This document shows, piece by piece, positions 36,591 through 44,377 of a stretch of DNA of 64,000 nt; within the stretch, counting starts at the first letter, position 1, and the number at the start of each line of letters is the position of its first letter. This DNA is from Flavihumibacter petaseus NBRC 106054 (lineage in GTDB: Bacteria > Bacteroidota > Bacteroidia > Chitinophagales > Chitinophagaceae), in NCBI RefSeq assembly GCF_000974785.1, contig NZ_BBWV01000003.1:558001-622000 (forward strand), read 5' to 3'. The translations under genes were made by a program, and so were the position numbers. The notes under the pieces were generated by a model that was not told the DNA's origin, ran no database searches, and was given only the letters and a program-made list of their open reading frames with translations.

Positions 36591-36683
36591 ATGATACCAG
36601 ACTATCCCCACAAGTTGTTTCCCGACAATCGCAGGACGTACTGCCTGCTGATGGTATCACTCGCTGAAGATTCGGACGTTTAG
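36591..36683 (+). CDS. Candidate leaderless small ORF upstream of hppD
   Basis: Thirty codons from ATG 36591 to TAG 36681-36683. The peptide starts MIPDYPHKLFPDNRR and ends LAEDSDV. The only support is position: the ATG lies exactly four bases after a TACCTTTG box, the same spacing as at purK, the DadA-like gene, the radical SAM gene and rlmB. No homologue is known to me. It may be a real small protein, a leader peptide for hppD, or chance. Confidence 0.25.
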   Translation: MIPDYPHKLFPDNRRTYCLLMVSLAEDSDV

Positions 36684-36726
36684 GTTTTTTGCTGTATCCA
36701 GATCTACAATCCGAAACTTAATCAAC

Positions 36727-37851
36727 ATGATAAATGCTGAACTAAACCTGGCGTCAGCGACGCTTGATTTCCTGCCATTGGAAGGAACTGACTATGTGGA
36801 ATTTTATGTGGGCAATGCCAAGCAGGCTGCTCATTTTTATAAAACTGCTTTTGGATTTCAAAGCCTTGCTTATGCCGGTCCGGAAACCGGCCAGAAAGCA
36901 GTGGCCAGCTATGCGGTCCGCCAGCATAAACTGACTTTTGTTTTCACGACGCCGCTGCGGCCGGACAATGCCATGGCCGATCATATTTACCGGCATGGTG
37001 ACGGCGTGAAGGCGCTGGCGTTGCGGGTGCAGGACGCACGCAAGGCCTGGAAAGAAACGACAGACCGGGGTGCGATTTCCTGGATGGAGCCTATTGTAAA
37101 GACAGATGATTATGGGGAAGTGGTGATGAGCGGTATCCGGACCTATGGCGAGACAGTTCACCTCTTTATCGAAAGAAAAAATTATGAAGGCACTTTTCTG
37201 CCGGGATACCGTGCCTGGGAATCGGTATATAATCCTGCAGACACCGGGCTGCAGTATGTGGACCACTGTGTGGGCAATGTGGGCTGGCACCAGATGGACA
37301 AATGGGTGCATTTCTATGAAGAAGTGATGGGGTTCAGGAATATCCTCAGTTTTGATGACAAGGATATTTCGACGGAGTATTCCGCGCTGATGAGCAAGGT
37401 GATGAGTAATGGAAACGGCTTCGTCAAATTCCCCATCAATGAACCCGCCGAGGGCAAAAAGAAAAGCCAGGTGGAAGAATACCTGGATTACTACAATGGC
37501 GAAGGCTGCCAGCATGTGGCGCTTGCCACCAATGATATTGTGGCCACTGTGGAAGCGTTGCAATCCCGTGGTGTTGAATTCCTGAAAGTTCCGACTACGT
37601 ATTACGATGACCTGCTTGGCCGCGTCGGTAAAATCGACGAAGACCTTGAGCCGTTGCGCCAGCTTGGCATCCTGGTTGACCGCGACGACGAGGGCTACCT
37701 GTTGCAGATTTTCACCAAACCGGTTGAAGACAGGCCAACACTGTTTTTTGAAATTATTCAGCGCAAGGGCGCCAAAAGCTTTGGCAAAGGGAATTTTAAG
37801 GCGCTTTTCGAAGCGATTGAGCGGGAGCAGGAGATGCGGGGGAACTTGTAG
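36727..37851 (+). CDS. hppD: 4-hydroxyphenylpyruvate dioxygenase
   Basis: 374 residues, two vicinal-oxygen-chelate repeats. The non-heme iron triad is visible: His180 (YVDHCVGNV), His263 (CQHVALATND) and Glu342 (LFFEIIQR). It converts 4-hydroxyphenylpyruvate to homogentisate in tyrosine breakdown. No other gene of the pathway is adjacent. The start is chosen because MINAELNLASATLDFLPLEG leads directly into the first domain. The repeat-rich non-coding segment follows immediately after the stop. Confidence 0.95.
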   Translation: MINAELNLASATLDFLPLEGTDYVEFYVGNAKQAAHFYKTAFGFQSLAYAGPETGQKAVASYAVRQHKLTFVFTTPLRPDNAMADHIYRHGDGVKALALRVQDARKAWKETTDRGAISWMEPIVKTDDYGEVVMSGIRTYGETVHLFIERKNYEGTFLPGYRAWESVYNPADTGLQYVDHCVGNVGWHQMDKWVHFYEEVMGFRNILSFDDKDISTEYSALMSKVMSNGNGFVKFPINEPAEGKKKSQVEEYLDYYNGEGCQHVALATNDIVATVEALQSRGVEFLKVPTTYYDDLLGRVGKIDEDLEPLRQLGILVDRDDEGYLLQIFTKPVEDRPTLFFEIIQRKGAKSFGKGNFKALFEAIEREQEMRGNL

Positions 37852-37863
37852 AGAAAGTTTGGG

Positions 37864-37914
37864 GTTTGAGGTTTGAAGTTTGGCTTTGCTTGCCGAAGCT
37901 TTTGCGCAGGTGGG
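37864..37914 (+). repeat. Left arm of outer 51-bp inverted repeat
   Basis: 51 bases beginning gtttgaggtttgaag and ending gcgcaggtggg. Its reverse complement matches 38777-38826 at about 42 of 51 positions with one gap, including the uninterrupted word tgccgaagcttt. It starts 13 bases after the hppD stop. Confidence 0.7.
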
Positions 37915-37934
37915 AGCGGAGGCAGTACAATCTG

Positions 37935-37979
37935 ATAGCCGTCTAATAGCCGTCTAACAGCAATCCTACAGCCATCCTA
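37935..37979 (+). repeat. Four imperfect 11-12-bp tandem repeats
   Basis: Successive units atagccgtcta (37935-37945), atagccgtcta (37946-37956), acagcaatccta (37957-37968) and cagccatccta (37969-37979). The first two are identical. They are contiguous, without spacers. The last two units form the left arm of the adjacent hairpin. Confidence 0.65.
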
Positions 37980-38035
37980 TAGCGAAACCACCCCTTTGCT
38001 GGGGGACGGCTGTATGATCGCTGTAGGATTGCTAT
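37957..38035. repeat. Large imperfect hairpin
   Basis: Arms 37957-37982 and 38010-38035 pair at 22 of 26 positions with a 27-base loop, which itself holds a short cccc/gggg stem. It could act as a strong RNA structure 3' of hppD, but there is no T-tract, so a Rho-independent terminator is not evident. Confidence 0.6.
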
Positions 38036-38170
38036 TGGTTTGCTATTCAAATGCTGTGTGGACGCGGGTTTTCGAAAGTTTGGTAATTACACTTATGAAA
38101 ATTGTTGTTGATTTTCAGTTGTTTACAGCAAGGGCGTCCAGAGGTGGTTGCTGTTTTTGGGGAAACTGGC

Positions 38171-38213
38171 AAGTTATAAAACTGAGTGAAATGAGCCACC
38201 AGACTGCGTTTCA
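38171..38213 (+). repeat. Inner inverted repeat copy 1, IS21-like terminal-repeat motif
   Basis: 43 bases containing gtgaaatgagccaccagac. The reverse complement of 38651-38693 matches it at 41 of 43 positions, and weaker similarity continues about 15-20 bases outward. On the other strand the core reads gtggctcatttca, resembling the repeated motif near the ends of IS21-family elements. Confidence 0.6.
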
Positions 38214-38451
38214 GGAAAATAAACTCGTAATTCCGTTTATTGCACGGATACCTCAATAAGGTTTTCCAGCCGGAACTTTTATCTTTTTTACACGTTTAAC
38301 ACAGGGCATGGTGAGCGACCACTACATTCTGCAGGTATTTTTTGCCTTACAACATAACGTCATGCTACAGTTGTCCGGCAAATTTTTCCGGTCGTTATAT
38401 GGCTATATTGATTCCCCTGCTCAGCGGGAGGTGTCTGATTTTCAAAATATT

Positions 38452-38493
38452 ACAATTTGTAAACACAGTGAAATAAGCCACCGCACTGAGTTT
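38452..38493 (+). repeat. Inner repeat copy 2 (diverged, direct to copy 1)
   Basis: Contains caatttgtaaacacagtg followed by aaataagccaccgcactga. It aligns to copies 1 and 3 with one indel and several substitutions, in the same orientation as copy 1. Confidence 0.55.
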
Positions 38494-38650
38494 TAGAGGA
38501 GTACGTGTATTATTCGTTTGAAATACCGTTTTCATAAACGAGTCAATTGTTACCCGAAAAATGATAGCTGGGAAGCTTTCAAACGTGAAATTGCCCCGCG
38601 TTGGCACAAACCACGTGTTTACAATGACCGTATGCAAACGTTTAGTTTTG

Positions 38651-38693
38651 TGAAATGCAGTCTGGTGGCTCATTTCACTCAGTTTTATAAATT
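38651..38693 (-). repeat. Inner inverted repeat copy 3
   Basis: Reverse complement of copy 1 at 41 of 43 positions (differences near both ends only). Together copies 1 and 3 enclose about 440 bases that have no convincing gene and include copy 2. Confidence 0.65.
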
Positions 38694-38776
38694 GCCCACT
38701 TTCAAAAAAGCAGATACCTTCTTAGCCAGGGCTTCTGCCTACGCTGCACTTCGGCAGACGAAGACGAAGGGCAAAG

Positions 38777-38826
38777 CCCACCTTTGCTAAAGCTTCGGCA
38801 GGTAAAGCAGACTGCAGACCTCAAAC
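38777..38826 (-). repeat. Right arm of outer inverted repeat
   Basis: Inverted partner of 37864-37914 (about 42 of 51 identical). It closes a 963-base segment that holds all the repeats between hppD and the L,D-transpeptidase gene. No target-site duplication is evident at the outer edges. Confidence 0.7.
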
Positions 38827-38931
38827 CTTCGACCATTCACCGCAGTTATCCACCCATTCCCCGAAATGGGGGTATTTAGGGATGGCACATAGCCAATTAA
38901 TTGCCTATTTTAGCGGTGTGCGGTCGTTACT

Positions 38932-40131
38932 ATGAAAAAATTATTAGCCTACCTTCTTGTTCTGGCATTGGGGTCTGAAGCTGTTGCACAAACTGCGTAT
39001 CAGCCCGGTTATGCCGAATTTCAGCGTAATGGTTCCCGTTTTGGTGACAACCTGAAGAAAAGGGAAGACTCCCTGGTGCGCCAATTCCGGGACAAGGGAC
39101 TGGCATGGCCGGCCAAATACCTGTATATCCGCTCTTTCAAATACGACAGCCAGCTGGAAGTGTGGGTGAAAGGAGAAAAAGACCAGCCCTTCCAGTTGTT
39201 CAAAACCTACAAGGTTTGCGCCATGGCTGGAACACTGGGTCCAAAACGGATGGAAGGCGATTACCAGGTGCCGGAAGGGTTCTACTACATCAACGAATTC
39301 AATCCCCGCAGCGTTTATCATCTTTCCCTGGGCCTTAACTACCCGAATGCTTCTGACCGCTATCTCAGCGACGCGATCCAGCCAGGTGGAGATATTTATA
39401 TTCACGGCAGCTGTGTTACCACAGGCTGCATTCCCATTACCGACAGCCAGATTGAAGAATTGTATGTGCTGGCTTCAAATGCAAAATCCCTCGGACAGGA
39501 TTTTATTCCGGTCCATATTTTTCCGGTGCGATTCGACAACCGCAGGAGTACGGAATATCTTAACCGCTATGTGCGCGATTTTGCAGACTACAGTTATTTG
39601 GCCAACAGCCTGAAAGAAGTGTTCTTCTATTTCGAAAAACATAAAAAACTGCCCGTTATCATGGTGAATGGCCGCGGCAGTTATGTAATGGATGATGATG
39701 TAAAGAAAGCTGTTCCTGGTGCCGATAAAAAAGCTGCCGCTCCTGTTGTAATCAAGAAAGACAGGAAGCAGGAAGCATTTAATGAAAAGGAAATTCCCAC
39801 CACCGTACATAAGCTTCCCGAGTTTCCCGGCGGCGCTGGTGCATTCAGAGACTATCTCAGGAACCTGAATACTGAATTGGCTCCCTATCTTTCAGAAGAT
39901 CAGCATACCGCATATGTGCTCATCGAATTCATCGTCAACAAAAATGGAAAGGTACTGAACCCAAAAATTCTGAAAGGCGGTAACGACCTGTTGAATGAGA
40001 AACTGCTGGATGCACTGGAAACCATGCCCGACTGGGCGCCGGCCATTCGCGAAGAAAAAGCAGTTCCCATGAAACTGAAACAGACCATTGTTGTGGAGAA
40101 CAAGACCGCAACGTTGACCGGGGGCAACTGA
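38932..40131 (+). CDS. L,D-transpeptidase (YkuD) fused to a TonB C-terminal-like domain
   Basis: 399 residues with a signal peptide (MKKLLAYLLVLALGSEAVAQ). The YkuD domain spans about 60-220; its catalytic motif is IHGSCVTTGCIPI, with His158 and the likely nucleophile Cys166. A Lys/Ala-rich linker (about 262-285) leads to residues 290-395, which read as a TonB C-terminal-like domain (LPEFPGGAGAFRDYL, VLIEFIVNKNGKVLNP, LETMPDWAPA). L,D-transpeptidases cross-link or anchor peptidoglycan in the periplasm; TonB C-terminal domains bind outer-membrane or wall partners. The role of the fusion is inference. A near-consensus TATTTTAG box lies at 38906-38913. Confidence 0.88.
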   Translation: MKKLLAYLLVLALGSEAVAQTAYQPGYAEFQRNGSRFGDNLKKREDSLVRQFRDKGLAWPAKYLYIRSFKYDSQLEVWVKGEKDQPFQLFKTYKVCAMAGTLGPKRMEGDYQVPEGFYYINEFNPRSVYHLSLGLNYPNASDRYLSDAIQPGGDIYIHGSCVTTGCIPITDSQIEELYVLASNAKSLGQDFIPVHIFPVRFDNRRSTEYLNRYVRDFADYSYLANSLKEVFFYFEKHKKLPVIMVNGRGSYVMDDDVKKAVPGADKKAAAPVVIKKDRKQEAFNEKEIPTTVHKLPEFPGGAGAFRDYLRNLNTELAPYLSEDQHTAYVLIEFIVNKNGKVLNPKILKGGNDLLNEKLLDALETMPDWAPAIREEKAVPMKLKQTIVVENKTATLTGGN

Positions 40132-40138
40132 TCCATCC

Positions 40139-41401
40139 TTACCGCACCACCATCTGCATCGTTTCGGGCGTTTGCTGCAATAAGACTACTTTCCTGCCAC
40201 CCACAAGACTGTTCACCACATCCTGGTGATAATGACGCACGGTAAGCAGTTGCAATCCTTTTTCCACTGTCACATCAAAATAATCAGTTGCGCCAAGCGC
40301 CAGTGCCTCGATCTTTTCGGGCCGGTCATCCAGGCAGCAGGTAAAGCTGATCGCGCCGTTTTGGGTCAGATTGGGGCGGAAAGAAAGTTTTTCAAACAGG
40401 TGATACAGCTGTCCCACTTCCTGTTCTCCGATAAAAGAGAAATCTTTTGATTTCAGTTGCAGCAAAACCTGGCTGTCTTTCATCACAATGATCGGCGGCA
40501 GGTGAGCGATTGGCTTATTGTGGATGACGGTTCCCGGCAACTGCGGATCAAGAAAGCATTTGACATAGAGGGGAATGCTTTTGTTCTGCAGGGGCTTGAT
40601 CGTTTTAGGGTGAATGACCTGGGCACCGTAATACGCCATTTCAATCACTTCTGTATAGTTCAGGGTGGGGATCAGCTGTGCCCCGGGGTATTTTTTGGGA
40701 TCGGCATTCATGACGCCTTCAACATCTTTCCAGATGGACAGGTGACTGGCATCAAGCATGTTGGCAAATACGGCTGCAGTATAGTCGCTGCCTTCCCTGC
40801 CCAATGTGGTGCTTTCATTTTCGTCGGTTGCCCCGATAAAGCCCTGGGTGATCACCAGTTTGGTTGCCAGGAACAAAGGCCGGAGCACTTTGTCCACCTG
40901 TTGCCGCGTAAACGACCAGTCGATATTGGCATCCCGGAAACGATCATCGGTGCGCAGTATGTCCCGGACGTCTACCCAGGTATTGGCCACACCTGATTCA
41001 TTGAGGAAAGCGCTGACGATGCAGGTGGACAACAATTCGCCGACACAAACGATCTGGTCGTAATAGTAGTCAAAGTCCCGCACGGGTTTATCGTGCAGCA
41101 GCCATTCCACTTCCGTAAAAAAGTTGATCAGGTCATTTTCGCAGGCGAGATAATGCGTTACAAGCAGGTACTTTGCGGTGTCCAGGTGTTGGTCCTTTAC
41201 CTGTTGAAACAATGCCAATGCCTCTTTTTGATTACCGGAAAAGAATTGCTCAGCAACTTTTTCCAGCGCATTGGTCGTTTTGCCCATGGCGGAGATCACA
41301 ATCAGTAATTCTTCCTGTTGTTCGTTCTTGAGAATATCCTTAACCTGGTTGATTCTTTCCAATGTACTGACACTAGCGCCACCGAACTTGTAGATCCGCA
41401 T
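40139..41401 (-). CDS. Aspartate kinase
   Basis: 420 residues, monofunctional. The N-terminal KFGGASVSTLERI and central STTLGREGSDYTAAVFAN are the kinase signatures, and VEGVMNADPKKYPGAQLI follows. Residues from about 310 form a regulatory ACT-type region (VLLQLKSKDFSFIGEQEV). It phosphorylates aspartate at the entry to lysine, threonine and methionine synthesis. It diverges from fbp across 82 bases with its own TAACTTTG box, and its 3' end is 7 bases from the convergent L,D-transpeptidase gene. Confidence 0.93.
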   Translation of the reverse strand: MRIYKFGGASVSTLERINQVKDILKNEQQEELLIVISAMGKTTNALEKVAEQFFSGNQKEALALFQQVKDQHLDTAKYLLVTHYLACENDLINFFTEVEWLLHDKPVRDFDYYYDQIVCVGELLSTCIVSAFLNESGVANTWVDVRDILRTDDRFRDANIDWSFTRQQVDKVLRPLFLATKLVITQGFIGATDENESTTLGREGSDYTAAVFANMLDASHLSIWKDVEGVMNADPKKYPGAQLIPTLNYTEVIEMAYYGAQVIHPKTIKPLQNKSIPLYVKCFLDPQLPGTVIHNKPIAHLPPIIVMKDSQVLLQLKSKDFSFIGEQEVGQLYHLFEKLSFRPNLTQNGAISFTCCLDDRPEKIEALALGATDYFDVTVEKGLQLLTVRHYHQDVVNSLVGGRKVVLLQQTPETMQMVVR

Positions 41402-41424
41402 AAAATGATTGGTCGTTTATGGGT

Positions 41425-41432
41425 CAAAGTTA
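41425..41432 (-). promoter_or_regulatory. Bacteroidota -7 box (TAACTTTG) for aspartate kinase
   Basis: TAACTTTG on the minus strand, 23 bases before the ATG at 41401, giving a short leader. Fits TAnnTTTG. Confidence 0.5.
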
Positions 41433-41483
41433 TGGTTTCAGCACAGTTTCTTCGTTTCTTTGTGGTGCTGCTAAACGATTGCT

Positions 41484-42494
41484 ATGCTCAACAGGAATAT
41501 TCTCACCCTGGATGAATTCACCATCCAGCAATTGCGCCTTTTTCCCCATGCTACCGGCGAACTCAGCCGTCTTCTCCGCGACATCGGACTTGCTGTGAAA
41601 AGAATCAATGTGGAAGTCAACAAAGCTGGACTGGTCGATATCCTCGGCGCTTATGGCAGTGAAAATATCCAGGGCGAACAGGTAATGAAGCTCGATGTGT
41701 TTGCCAATAACCAGCTGACCGGTGTATTGCGGCATGGTATCAGTTGTGCGGGCATCGGCAGTGAAGAAATGGATGATGTGGTGATCTTTGATGACGAGGT
41801 CAGTAACCAGAGCAAATATGTGGTATTGTTTGATCCGCTTGACGGAAGCAGCAACATTGATGTGAATGTATCCATAGGAACGATCTTTTCTGTTTATCGC
41901 AGGATCAGCCCGATCGGGACGCCCTGTGTACGCGAAGATTTTATTCAGCCCGGTACCAAACAGGTCGCCGCAGGTTACGTGATCTATGGCAGCTCCACCA
42001 TGCTGGTGTATGCCACGCGGCGCGGTGTTAATGGATTCACACTTGATCCATCCATCGGCGAATTCTGCCTGAGCCATCCCGATATGAAATGTCCACAGCA
42101 GGGAAAAATCTATTCCGTGAATCATGGCAATTTCTTTCGCTTCGAAGAAGGGGTGAGACAGTACATTACCGCCTGCCAGGAGAAAGACAGTCGCAACGGT
42201 GGTCCCTATACCCAGCGCTATATCGGGAGCATGGTCAGTGACATCCACCGAAACCTGATCAAGGGGGGAATTTTTTTGTATCCCGGAACGGACTCAAAAC
42301 CCGGGGGAAAACTCAGGCTGTTGTATGAATGCAATCCCTTTGCCTTCATCATTGAAGTAGCTGGTGGAAGGGCAACCAACGGGAAACAGCGTGTGCTGGA
42401 TATCATACCGGCTGAATTGCATCAGCGGGCGCCATTCTTTGCCGGCAGCAGTGAAATGATGGCTGAATTACATGGATTTCTCGGCGTGGTATAA
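41484..42494 (+). CDS. fbp: Fructose-1,6-bisphosphatase, class I
   Basis: 336 residues. [21 protein letters not shown] is the metal/phosphate-binding signature of the class; [17 protein letters not shown] precedes it and [19 protein letters not shown] follows. It hydrolyses fructose-1,6-bisphosphate to fructose-6-phosphate, the committed step of gluconeogenesis, in the cytoplasm. The start is supported by the family N-terminus ([20 protein letters not shown]). Confidence 0.95.
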   Translation: MLNRNILTLDEFTIQQLRLFPHATGELSRLLRDIGLAVKRINVEVNKAGLVDILGAYGSENIQGEQVMKLDVFANNQLTGVLRHGISCAGIGSEEMDDVVIFDDEVSNQSKYVVLFDPLDGSSNIDVNVSIGTIFSVYRRISPIGTPCVREDFIQPGTKQVAAGYVIYGSSTMLVYATRRGVNGFTLDPSIGEFCLSHPDMKCPQQGKIYSVNHGNFFRFEEGVRQYITACQEKDSRNGGPYTQRYIGSMVSDIHRNLIKGGIFLYPGTDSKPGGKLRLLYECNPFAFIIEVAGGRATNGKQRVLDIIPAELHQRAPFFAGSSEMMAELHGFLGVV

Positions 42495-42524
42495 AACTTG
42501 CTGATTGCCTGGTAAACCCCTGAC

Positions 42525-43022
42525 ATGCGTTGTATGCTTTTCATAGTGCCCGTTGCCATGGTCATGATGGCCTGTCATTCCAAACCACCGGCCAAATCTT
42601 CCGGTTCAACCAGCGCCCCGAAGAAAACAAGTACTTATTCGTTGTCGAATCTTGAGGTGGATATTGTGACGGAAGTCAATAAATACCGGAAATCAATCGG
42701 CCTTCCGGCACTGGAATCCAGCAGTGTGGTGGCGACCGAAGCAGCGGTACACAGTCAGCGAATGGCAAGTGGCCAGACACCTTTCGGGCATGAAGGGTTT
42801 TCCGCCCGGCTTTCCCGTATCAACAGCAGGCTGGGAGAAACTTCTGCTTCCGGCGAAAATGTTGCCTACGGAAAAATGTCGGCACATGACGTCGTGCAGT
42901 TCTGGCTGAAAAGCGCACCGCACAAAAAAAACATCGAAGGAAAATATAATCTTACCGGCATCGGCATTTCCCGCGACAGCAAGGGGAATGTTTACTATAC
43001 CCAGATCTTCATCCTGAAATAA
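42525..43022 (+). CDS. CAP/SCP-domain lipoprotein
   Basis: 165 residues. A short hydrophobic leader ends in a lipobox (MMAC, Cys17), followed by a Ser/Lys linker. The CAP domain spans about 45-163: VDIVTEVNKYRKSIGLPAL, HSQRMASGQ, FGHEGF, GENVAYGKMSAHDVVQFWLKS, PHKKNIEGKYNLTGIGI, with the histidines and glutamate of the CAP cavity. Bacterial members are exported; their activity is largely unknown. It lies 30 bases after fbp and 20 before the ABC ATPase gene. Confidence 0.88.
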   Translation: MRCMLFIVPVAMVMMACHSKPPAKSSGSTSAPKKTSTYSLSNLEVDIVTEVNKYRKSIGLPALESSSVVATEAAVHSQRMASGQTPFGHEGFSARLSRINSRLGETSASGENVAYGKMSAHDVVQFWLKSAPHKKNIEGKYNLTGIGISRDSKGNVYYTQIFILK

Positions 43023-43042
43023 TCCCTTAATTTGTGGGGGTT

Positions 43043-43810
43043 ATGTCATCTTCAGCCATCATTGAAGTAAGGGATCTTCGAAAAAAATACGGACAGTTTG
43101 AAGCGGTGAAAGGCATTAGCTTCGACGTTTTTCCGGGTGAAATATTCGGACTGCTCGGGCCTAACGGCGCCGGAAAATCCACTACGCTGGAAATTATGGA
43201 GACCCTGCGGGAAAAGACCAGTGGTCGTGTTGTTATCGGCGGTTTTGATCTCGATCAGGAGCCAGCGTCCATCAAAAAGATCATCGGTGTTCAGCTGCAG
43301 GCGTCGGGATATTACCCGGGCCTCAACCTGGTGCAGTTGCTGGAGCTGTTCGCCGGTTTGTACAATCGTGACATTGATACGCGGGCGATGCTGGCGCTGG
43401 TTAACCTGGAGGATAAGGCAAAGGCAAGGTACAAGGCACTCAGCGGAGGGCAGAAGCAACGTTTTTCCATTGCGACAACGCTGATCAATGAACCGAAGAT
43501 CATCTTCCTGGACGAGCCGACGACTGGTCTTGATCCGCAGGCGCGCCGTAACCTGTGGGAGCTGATTGCTGCCATTCGCAAAAAAGGTACAACGGTTATC
43601 CTGACCACCCATTATATGGATGAGGCCGAAAAATTGTGTGATCGTGTGGCCATTATCGACAAGGGGAACATCATTGCCATGAACACGCCCGATGTTCTGA
43701 TCGATCAGCTGGTGGCGTCAGGTTTTGAGAAACCTAAGGAAGTAAAACAGGCCAACCTGGAAGACGTGTTCATTAACCTCACCGGTCACGCGCTTCGCGA
43801 TGGTGACTGA
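43043..43810 (+). CDS. ABC transporter ATP-binding protein without adjacent permease
   Basis: 255 residues from ATG 43043; a GTG at 43034 is an alternative. Walker A is GPNGAGKSTTL, signature LSGGQKQRFS, Walker B IIFLDEPTTGLD and H-loop ILTTHYMDEAEKL. The sequence belongs to the drug/ABC-2 export type (CcmA/NodI-like), which normally pairs with a membrane permease encoded next door. Here the next gene, 17 bases downstream, is a YfiT/DinB protein, so the permease must be encoded elsewhere or is lost. Confidence 0.9.
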   Translation: MSSSAIIEVRDLRKKYGQFEAVKGISFDVFPGEIFGLLGPNGAGKSTTLEIMETLREKTSGRVVIGGFDLDQEPASIKKIIGVQLQASGYYPGLNLVQLLELFAGLYNRDIDTRAMLALVNLEDKAKARYKALSGGQKQRFSIATTLINEPKIIFLDEPTTGLDPQARRNLWELIAAIRKKGTTVILTTHYMDEAEKLCDRVAIIDKGNIIAMNTPDVLIDQLVASGFEKPKEVKQANLEDVFINLTGHALRDGD

Positions 43811-43827
43811 TTCAATAAATTAATAAC

Positions 43828-44367
43828 ATGGAAACAACAACACAGGATCTGCGTTATCCGACCGGAAAGTATACCCCGGTGCCCTATTCTCCGGAGCAAC
43901 ACCAGGCATGGCTGAATGATATCAAATTCCTGCCGCAGTTACTCGAGAATGCCATACTGAACCTGGATGAAAAACAACTGGAAACACCTTACCGTGACGG
44001 TGGCTGGACCATCAAACAGGTGGTTCATCATGTAGGCGACAGTCATATGAATGCCATCATCCGGTTTAAGCTGGGGCTCACGGAGAATAACCCGGCGATC
44101 AAACCGTATGATGAGGCAGCGTGGGCCGAGCTCAATGATGTAAAGGAGCTGCCCATTAATATCACGCTGACCATGCTGCACGCCATTCATGCCAGATGGT
44201 ATGCTGCGCTTTATAAAATTGATGCGGAGACCCTGCAGCAGCGGACAGTCTTTCATCCGGAACATCAGAAAGAAATGACATTGTGGTATTTGCTGGGAAT
44301 GTATGCGTGGCACGGCAAACATCATGTTGCCCATATCACCAGCCTCCGCGACAGGAATCATTGGTAA
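43828..44367 (+). CDS. DinB/YfiT-family metal-dependent protein (bacillithiol transferase-like)
   Basis: 179 residues. The N-terminal LRYPTGKYTPVPYSPEQHQAW is typical of the YfiT/BstA group. The four-helix DinB fold carries the three-histidine metal site: His67/68 in TIKQVVHHVGDSHMN, and His162 and His166 in YAWHGKHHVAHI. Characterised relatives transfer bacillithiol to electrophiles. bshC in the same window makes that function plausible. The reading frame begins after a 17-base gap from the ABC gene and ends 10 bases before the Nudix start. Confidence 0.88.
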   Translation: METTTQDLRYPTGKYTPVPYSPEQHQAWLNDIKFLPQLLENAILNLDEKQLETPYRDGGWTIKQVVHHVGDSHMNAIIRFKLGLTENNPAIKPYDEAAWAELNDVKELPINITLTMLHAIHARWYAALYKIDAETLQQRTVFHPEHQKEMTLWYLLGMYAWHGKHHVAHITSLRDRNHW

Positions 44368-44377
44368 AAAAGAATGC

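Noticed and set aside
36754-37563. Open frame of 269 codons on the minus strand
   Set aside because: Antisense to hppD, with no recognisable domain.
37935-37979. Possible CRISPR array
   Set aside because: Units are only 11-12 bases, contiguous, and lack spacers; no cas genes nearby.
37957-38035. Rho-independent terminator of hppD
   Set aside because: The hairpin is large but has no following T-run on either strand.
38044-38673. Short open frames in the hppD-ldt spacer
   Set aside because: They read through the repeat copies on both strands and show no signal peptide, domain or promoter; explained by the repeats.
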